Source of the DNA: Caldilineaceae bacterium
GTDB taxonomy: Bacteria; Chloroflexota; Anaerolineae; Caldilineales; Caldilineaceae
Direction: 5' to 3'
DNA: 24,280 nt
NCBI GenBank assembly: GCA_026645575.1
Contig: JAPKMW010000136.1
Span: forward strand, 1 to 24,280
Part shown: positions 20,252-24,280 of the stretch, piece by piece
Position numbering within the stretch: the first letter of the stretch is position 1
Layout: each line of letters opens with the position of its first letter
Program-made: the position numbers and the translations under genes
Notes under the pieces: model-generated
Told to the model about the DNA's origin: nothing
What the model saw: only the letters and a program-made list of their open reading frames with translations
Database searches by the model: none

Positions 20252-21265
20252 ATGGGTAACGATTTACGCAGAAAAATCTTATTATCGTTTGTGTTCGCGC
20301 TCCTGGTCTATATGGGCCTGGCATTGTGGAGTGATTGGCAGGAGCTGGCGCAAGCGTTGACTGACTTCCCGTGGAGTTGGGTGCCGCTTGTGGTTGGGTT
20401 AACGCTCGTCAATTATGTTGGGCGTTTGTTGAAATGGCAGTGGTATTTGCACTTATTAGGCGTCAAGATCACGCGGCAGGAGAGCGCCAAGGTCTTTGGC
20501 ATCGGCATGTTAATGGTGATGACACCGGGGAAAGCGGGCGAATTTCTCAAGAGCTACATGGTGCGCAATGTCACCGGCACACCGATGAGCGTGACGGCGC
20601 CGGTCATATTGGCGGAACGGATGACCGATGGCATGGCGATGTTACTGCTAGCGAGTGCTGGTCTCTTTGCCTTTCCTGATCCAACGGCGCGCTGGGTGGC
20701 GGTGCTGGTGTTGATGAGTTCGCTGGTGACAATTGCCATTATTCAGATTCGACCGTTGGCAATGCGCGTACTGGAAATCGGCAAACATCTGCCTGTGGTG
20801 AAGCGCTTTGCCGAACATCTCTTTAGTTTCTACGAGAGCAGCTACACCATCTTTCGCCCACGTAATTTATTAATTTCGCTTGCCATTGGTGTTGTCAGTT
20901 GGGTGGCCGAAGGGATCGCCTACTATCTGGTACTGGTCGGCTTCGGCGCGACACCCGGCAGTCAGACTTTGTTGATCGCCGTCTTCATCTTCTGCATTAG
21001 CACGGTGATCGGCGCCCTCTTTGCCACACCGGGTGGTTTAGGCGGGGTAGAGGGCAGCTTGGTGGCGTTGAGTGTTCGTCTGCTGGCATTGCCGACGGCA
21101 ATGGCGACTGCCGCCGCCTTGTTAATTCGCTTTTGCACCCTTTGGCTTGGCGTCACCATTGGTGTGGTCAGCTTTGCCTTATGGCCCCAATTCCTGGCCG
21201 GCTCCGAGTTTGCGCGCCGGGAAGAGGCAGTAGCGGCGGAAGAAGCATTTGTGAACGCGGAATAG
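20252..21265 (+). CDS. YbhN/AglD-like multi-pass membrane protein (flippase-like domain)
   Basis: This 337-residue integral membrane protein belongs to the UPF0104 family, related to the transmembrane half of lysylphosphatidylglycerol synthase (MprF) and to AglD/YbhN. The hallmark is GIGMLMVMTPGKAGEFLKSYMVR (first part GIGMLMVMTPGKAGEF, about 90-106), followed by PVILAERMTDGMAML and the C-terminal FATPGGLGGVEGSL. About eight hydrophobic segments are visible. Members move or modify lipids or lipid-linked sugars. The exact cargo is unknown. The acidic C-terminal tail faces the cytosol if the usual topology holds. It is followed after 10 bp by a PHP gene, implying an operon. It may be translated from a leaderless message. 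Confidence 0.8.
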   Translation: MGNDLRRKILLSFVFALLVYMGLALWSDWQELAQALTDFPWSWVPLVVGLTLVNYVGRLLKWQWYLHLLGVKITRQESAKVFGIGMLMVMTPGKAGEFLKSYMVRNVTGTPMSVTAPVILAERMTDGMAMLLLASAGLFAFPDPTARWVAVLVLMSSLVTIAIIQIRPLAMRVLEIGKHLPVVKRFAEHLFSFYESSYTIFRPRNLLISLAIGVVSWVAEGIAYYLVLVGFGATPGSQTLLIAVFIFCISTVIGALFATPGGLGGVEGSLVALSVRLLALPTAMATAAALLIRFCTLWLGVTIGVVSFALWPQFLAGSEFARREEAVAAEEAFVNAE

Positions 21266-21275
21266 TGAGTAACGT

Positions 21276-21962
21276 ATGACAACCTGGAAAGTTGATCTCC
21301 ATACCCATACGATCTATAGTAAGGATTGCTTAACCCGAACGGCGCACTTGCTGGAACGGGCGCGGCAGGTTGGGTTGCAAAAAGTGGCGGTGACGGAGCA
21401 TAACCGGCTCGATGGTGCGCTGGCTGCCAAAGCGCTGGCGCCCGATCTGGTCATTGTGGGGGAGGAGATTATGACCACCCACGGCGAGATCATTGCCTAC
21501 TTCCTGACCAAAGAAGTGCCGCGCGGTCTTTCGCCCAAGGAAACCATTGCTCGCCTGCGTGATCAGGGCGCCGTGATCAGCATTCCCCATCCACTCGACT
21601 CGGTGCGCCGCCCGGCCATGGGGTTAACCAACGTGTTGACCGTCATCGATCTGGTGGATGCGTTGGAGGTGCTGAATGCCCGCTGTGTGCTGGCGCGCGA
21701 CAATGAGGCAGCGGCAGCGCTGGCGCGTGAACATGGCAAACTGATGACTGCCGGCAGCGACGCCCATACTACCGCTGAATTAGGTAATAGCTATCTGGAA
21801 ATGCCCCCTTTTGAAGATAACGCGGCCAGCTTTTTGGTCGCATTGGCGCAAGCCAAGGTGGGGGGCGCCGTCAGTCCCTTCTGGCCCCATTTTGCCAGTA
21901 CCTATGCCAAATGGCGCAAACGAATTGCGCCAGTCGCCTTGCCGCCCGTCTCTCAACCATGA
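21276..21962 (+). CDS. PHP-domain phosphoesterase
   Basis: The 228-residue protein has a complete set of PHP metal ligands: VDLHTHTIYSKDC (H9, H11, D17), VTEHNRLDG, GEEIMTTHGEI, ISIPHPLD and AGSDAHTTAELG. PHP enzymes hydrolyse phosphoesters with a trinuclear metal centre. This stand-alone short form resembles the YciV/TrpH-like and histidinol-phosphatase-related group, but the substrate is not predictable. It starts 10 bp after the membrane flippase gene, so the two probably share a transcript, hinting at a lipid- or sugar-phosphate substrate. This link is inference only. The C-terminal end (APVALPPVSQP) is a short non-domain tail. Confidence 0.85.
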   Translation: MTTWKVDLHTHTIYSKDCLTRTAHLLERARQVGLQKVAVTEHNRLDGALAAKALAPDLVIVGEEIMTTHGEIIAYFLTKEVPRGLSPKETIARLRDQGAVISIPHPLDSVRRPAMGLTNVLTVIDLVDALEVLNARCVLARDNEAAAALAREHGKLMTAGSDAHTTAELGNSYLEMPPFEDNAASFLVALAQAKVGGAVSPFWPHFASTYAKWRKRIAPVALPPVSQP

Positions 21963-21973
21963 TCAATAAACTC

Positions 21974-22030
21974 GCTCCTAGCCGGTCCGTGACCGGCGAA
22001 TAGGACGCCGGTCACGGACCGGCTAGGAGC
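21974..22030. repeat. CCGGTC palindromic repeat, copy 2
   Basis: The perfect 25-bp arms 21974-21998 and 22006-22030 enclose a 7-nt loop. Each arm contains TAGCCGGTCCGTGACCGGCG, the same layout as 10295-10350 with CG replaced symmetrically in the centre. It sits 12 bp after the PHP stop and could end transcription or protect the 3' end. Confidence 0.85.
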
Positions 22031-22084
22031 TTAGTCGTTACAATTTTCCATTGTTCATTACTCATTCGATAGGAAACTTTTCCA

Positions 22085-23059
22085 ATGATGAGCGCCCTGC
22101 TTTTAAGTTTGGCTGCGGCTATCCTGCCCACGATCTTGTATGTGTTGCTCTTCTATTGGGCGGATCGCTATGAACGGGAACCGATCTGGCTAGCTGTGGT
22201 CGCCTTTGTCTGGGGCGCCGTACCGGCGGTGATTGTCAGCCTCTTTGGGGAATTGGTACTGGGGTGGCCGTGGATCGATGCGCCGGATAGCATCACCGGC
22301 TCGATTATCGAAGGAGCGGTGATCGCGCCGATTGTGGAGGAACTCGCTAAAGGCTTTGCACTGCTGCTGATTTTTCTCATTATGCGCCGTGAGTTTGATG
22401 GTGTCTTGGATGGTATTGTCTATGGTGCGTTGATTGGTTTTGGCTTTGCCATGACCGAAAACTTCTTCTACTTTGTCGGCGCTTATGATGACGGCGGTTT
22501 TGTCCAACTGACGGTGGTGATCCTGTTACGGGCTGTTCTCTTTGGCTTGAATCATGCTTTCTATACTGGGTTGACTGGGATTGGTTTTGGCCTGGCGCGC
22601 GTCTTTCGTTCACCGCTCGCCAAAATCTTTTGGATCTTACTCGGCTTACTGCTGGCGATAATTACCCATAGCCTGCACAATTTGGGCGCTACCCTGGCCG
22701 CCATTGATTTGACTGGTTTGGGCTTAAGTCTGTTGGTGGCAGTGGCTGGAGTTGGCTTGGTCATCACTACGGTGATCCTAGCCTGGCAACATGAGCGCAA
22801 CTGTATTCGCCATGAATTAGCCGAAGAAGTGGGAGCGGTTCTTTCCGCCGAAGAATATGCTCAGTTAACTACCCGCTGGCACAATCCTTTACGGAAACGG
22901 GGCGCGGCAGCACAAAGTCGCGCCTATCGGATGCACCTTTATGTCGAGTTGGCCTTACGTAAAGCGCGCTTACGTTATGCCGATCCCGGTGAAGCGCTGA
23001 CCATTCTGCAAGAAGTGGCGCAGATTCGCAACCAGTTGGCTGCACCGCCGGTTATGTAG
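22085..23059 (+). CDS. PrsW-family intramembrane metalloprotease
   Basis: This 324-residue multi-pass membrane protein has the PrsW motifs: PIVEELAKG (E85, E86, K89), GFAMTENFFYF (E125, N126), LLRAVLFGLNHAFYTGLTG (H157) and THSLHNLGA (H195, H198). In Bacillus, PrsW cleaves an anti-sigma factor in response to antimicrobial peptides. No sigma/anti-sigma pair is in this window, so the substrate here is unknown. Eight or so hydrophobic segments cover about residues 1-240. The remaining C-terminus (about 240-324) is cytosolic, Arg-rich and helical. The ATG at 22085 has AGGA about 10 nt upstream, and M2 is equally possible. Confidence 0.85.
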   Translation: MMSALLLSLAAAILPTILYVLLFYWADRYEREPIWLAVVAFVWGAVPAVIVSLFGELVLGWPWIDAPDSITGSIIEGAVIAPIVEELAKGFALLLIFLIMRREFDGVLDGIVYGALIGFGFAMTENFFYFVGAYDDGGFVQLTVVILLRAVLFGLNHAFYTGLTGIGFGLARVFRSPLAKIFWILLGLLLAIITHSLHNLGATLAAIDLTGLGLSLLVAVAGVGLVITTVILAWQHERNCIRHELAEEVGAVLSAEEYAQLTTRWHNPLRKRGAAAQSRAYRMHLYVELALRKARLRYADPGEALTILQEVAQIRNQLAAPPVM

Positions 23060-23075
23060 CCCCTACCGAAGAAAA

Positions 23076-23108
23076 AACCCAGTGTGATGGGGCGCATCAC
23101 ACTGGGTT
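23076..23108 (-). terminator. Intrinsic terminator oriented for the minus strand
   Basis: AACCCAGTGTGATG (23076-23089) pairs perfectly with CATCACACTGGGTT (23095-23108) around GGGCG. The T-tract appears only when read on the minus strand, so it would stop leftward transcription, while PrsW (ending at 23059) is on the plus strand. No recognised minus-strand gene ends here. Confidence 0.7.
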
Positions 23109-23121
23109 AAGTAGGCGGTTT

Positions 23122-23223
23122 GCCAAAAGGTGAGAAGAGTGACATCTATCGGGCGACAGAGGCGCACGCGGCGCCAGTTGGCATCGACCGCCCCATTTTG
23201 TGAAGCCAAGTGAGAAGGGTCAC
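23122..23223. repeat. Direct repeat in the PrsW / secreted-protein gap
   Basis: GCCAAAAGGTGAGAAGAGTGAC (23122-23143, last bases GTGAC) resembles GCCAAGTGAGAAGGGTCAC (23205-23223), differing by a 3-nt insertion and two bases. The gap 23060-23318 has no recognised gene. A possible plus-strand promoter is TTCACA (23229-23234), 17 nt, GATAAA (23252-23257). Confidence 0.45.
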
Positions 23224-23318
23224 TTTTCTTCACACAACAGCGCATTCATAGGATAAAACAGAAAAATTAACCGTGGATTAAGTTAGACTGAGTCTTTGCT
23301 AAAAAAAGGAATGGTTCA

Positions 23319-24280
23319 TTGGCGCTACCTGCTACTCAATCCTGCCCCGTCCAACCCTCATTTGCCTACAAGTTCACCTGCCGTCTGCTCGGCTTTGGCC
23401 TGCTTTGGCTGGGGACTACGCTGTTGCTGCCAACACCAGCACAAGCGTCGGAACCGTGCAACCCGCCGAATGTGATTCCCCAGCCGGTCTGTGATATGGA
23501 TTCGTTTCATGGCGAGCCGCCCCGCCAGATCCCCGATGGTTGGACCGAATTTGTGATCTATGGGGAGCCGGCTTTTATGAACGACCCCCATTCCTATTTT
23601 GGCAGTGGCACCTTGCGAATTTGGAGCAATGGCGGCACCTTTAAGGCTGGGATCTTTACCCAAGTCAATGTCACGCCGGGCGCCGGCTACCGCGCCAGCA
23701 TTGGCTGGGGCGCACCCAATGCCCCCGATGCCTTTAGCCGTCAATTGGGGATCGACCCAACCGGCGGCGCCGATCCCAATAGCCCGAATGTGATTTGGGG
23801 ACCAACCCATGTTGGTGAAGGGCGTATGCTGAATTATCCACCGGGACAGGGGCCGAATATTGATGTACTAGCGCGGGCAGTCAATGGTACTGTCACTGTC
23901 TTTTTTGTCACTGATCATCCTTACAGCACCGGGGACAATCTGATTTACGTCGATGCCATTGCGCTTTACCCCGATGAAAATGCGCCGGCAGCCGTAGCGC
24001 CGGTTGCCACGGCTGTGCCGCCGACAGAACCGCCGCCGGCGCCGGTCGTAGCAGAGGAAGCGGTCGCACGCTCCGCCGCTGTTGTCCAGCCCACGGCCGT
24101 GCCGCCGACGCCCACGGAAACAGCGCTGCCTACGGCAACCCCGACTCCTACCGTGACGCCGACACCCACAGCAACCCCTTCCCCAACGCCCACGGCCACA
24201 TGGACGCCTTGGCCGACAACGATAGCGATAGTGCCGGCCAATGGCGCAACGTTCAGCGCAATGGGGCTGAACACAACCCT
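23319..24280 (+). CDS. Secreted protein with Thr/Pro-rich tail, TTG start, truncated by window edge
   Basis: A continuous open frame runs from TTG 23319 to the window end (320 codons). AAGGA (23306-23310) lies 8 nt upstream, a good ribosome binding site for this TTG. The only nearby ATG (23311) is in another frame that stops within about 60 codons. The predicted N-terminus has a signal peptide: a basic region, hydrophobic LLGFGLLWLGTTLLL and the cleavage-like PTPAQA/SEP. The mature part is a beta-rich domain (GWTEFVIYGEPAF, GTLRIWSNGGTFKAGIFTQV, NLIYVDAIALYPDE) resembling carbohydrate-binding-type sandwiches, then a long PTPTPTVTPTPTATPSPTP linker. I do not recognise the family. It is probably a surface or extracellular protein. 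Confidence 0.7.
   Translation, partial: MALPATQSCPVQPSFAYKFTCRLLGFGLLWLGTTLLLPTPAQASEPCNPPNVIPQPVCDMDSFHGEPPRQIPDGWTEFVIYGEPAFMNDPHSYFGSGTLRIWSNGGTFKAGIFTQVNVTPGAGYRASIGWGAPNAPDAFSRQLGIDPTGGADPNSPNVIWGPTHVGEGRMLNYPPGQGPNIDVLARAVNGTVTVFFVTDHPYSTGDNLIYVDAIALYPDENAPAAVAPVATAVPPTEPPPAPVVAEEAVARSAAVVQPTAVPPTPTETALPTATPTPTVTPTPTATPSPTPTATWTPWPTTIAIVPANGATFSAMGLNTT

Noticed and set aside
23063..23245. 60-codon minus-strand ORF in the PrsW/secreted-protein gap
   Set aside because: It ends inside the terminator hairpin, spans the direct repeats and has no ribosome binding site. A non-coding RNA is a better reading.

Overview
The window reads as a stretch of chromosome from a moderately GC-rich bacterium, most likely a filamentous-type Chloroflexota (Anaerolineae/Caldilineae-like). 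This is inferred from the mix of exported proteins with long Thr/Pro linkers and SH3 domains, a bacterial RIO-type kinase, a PrsW protease, a GxxExxY protein and numerous short intergenic hairpin repeats. No rRNA, tRNA, CRISPR array or prophage was seen. Most genes are ordinary housekeeping or envelope genes. The unusual content lies mainly between the genes.

Left part (1-3665), mostly minus strand: the first codons of a gene running off the left edge; a duplicated GxxExxY-domain protein framed by short AATCCGCG-type repeats; a dead, internally deleted IS3-family element with both inverted repeats still present; a RlmI-like SAM methyltransferase; and a CPBP intramembrane protease. A perfect 27-bp hairpin made of octamer repeats separates the last two.

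Middle-left (3666-7335), plus strand: an 850-bp region without a recognised gene carries a tiny ORF with a strong ribosome binding site and two successive intrinsic terminators, so it probably encodes small RNAs or a leader. A RIO-family kinase follows, overlapping an acetyltransferase gene by 4 bp, and then two more GNAT genes. Convergent to these is lon (minus, 7384-9834).

Middle (9835-17137), plus strand: a membrane processive family-2 glycosyltransferase with a clear promoter; a small uncharacterised protein behind a promoter and a roughly 180-nt leader with a large hairpin; DNA polymerase I (polA); and D-3-phosphoglycerate dehydrogenase (serA).

Right part (17138-24280), plus strand: an exported SH3-domain lipoprotein whose promoter predicts a nearly leaderless mRNA, an NTF2-like protein, a fragment of an ABC exporter lying next to an intrinsic terminator, a Hanks-type Ser/Thr kinase, a YbhN-like membrane flippase paired with a PHP phosphoesterase, a PrsW protease, and the start of a secreted protein that appears to use a TTG start and runs off the right edge.

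Two families of intergenic repeats recur: (1) 7-8-nt tandem repeats, often folded back into hairpins, next to the stop codons of unrelated genes (about 2824, 7330, 12426, 17141, 20144); (2) a TAGCCGGTC..TGACCGGCG palindrome (10295 and 21974, with a degenerate copy at 10118).
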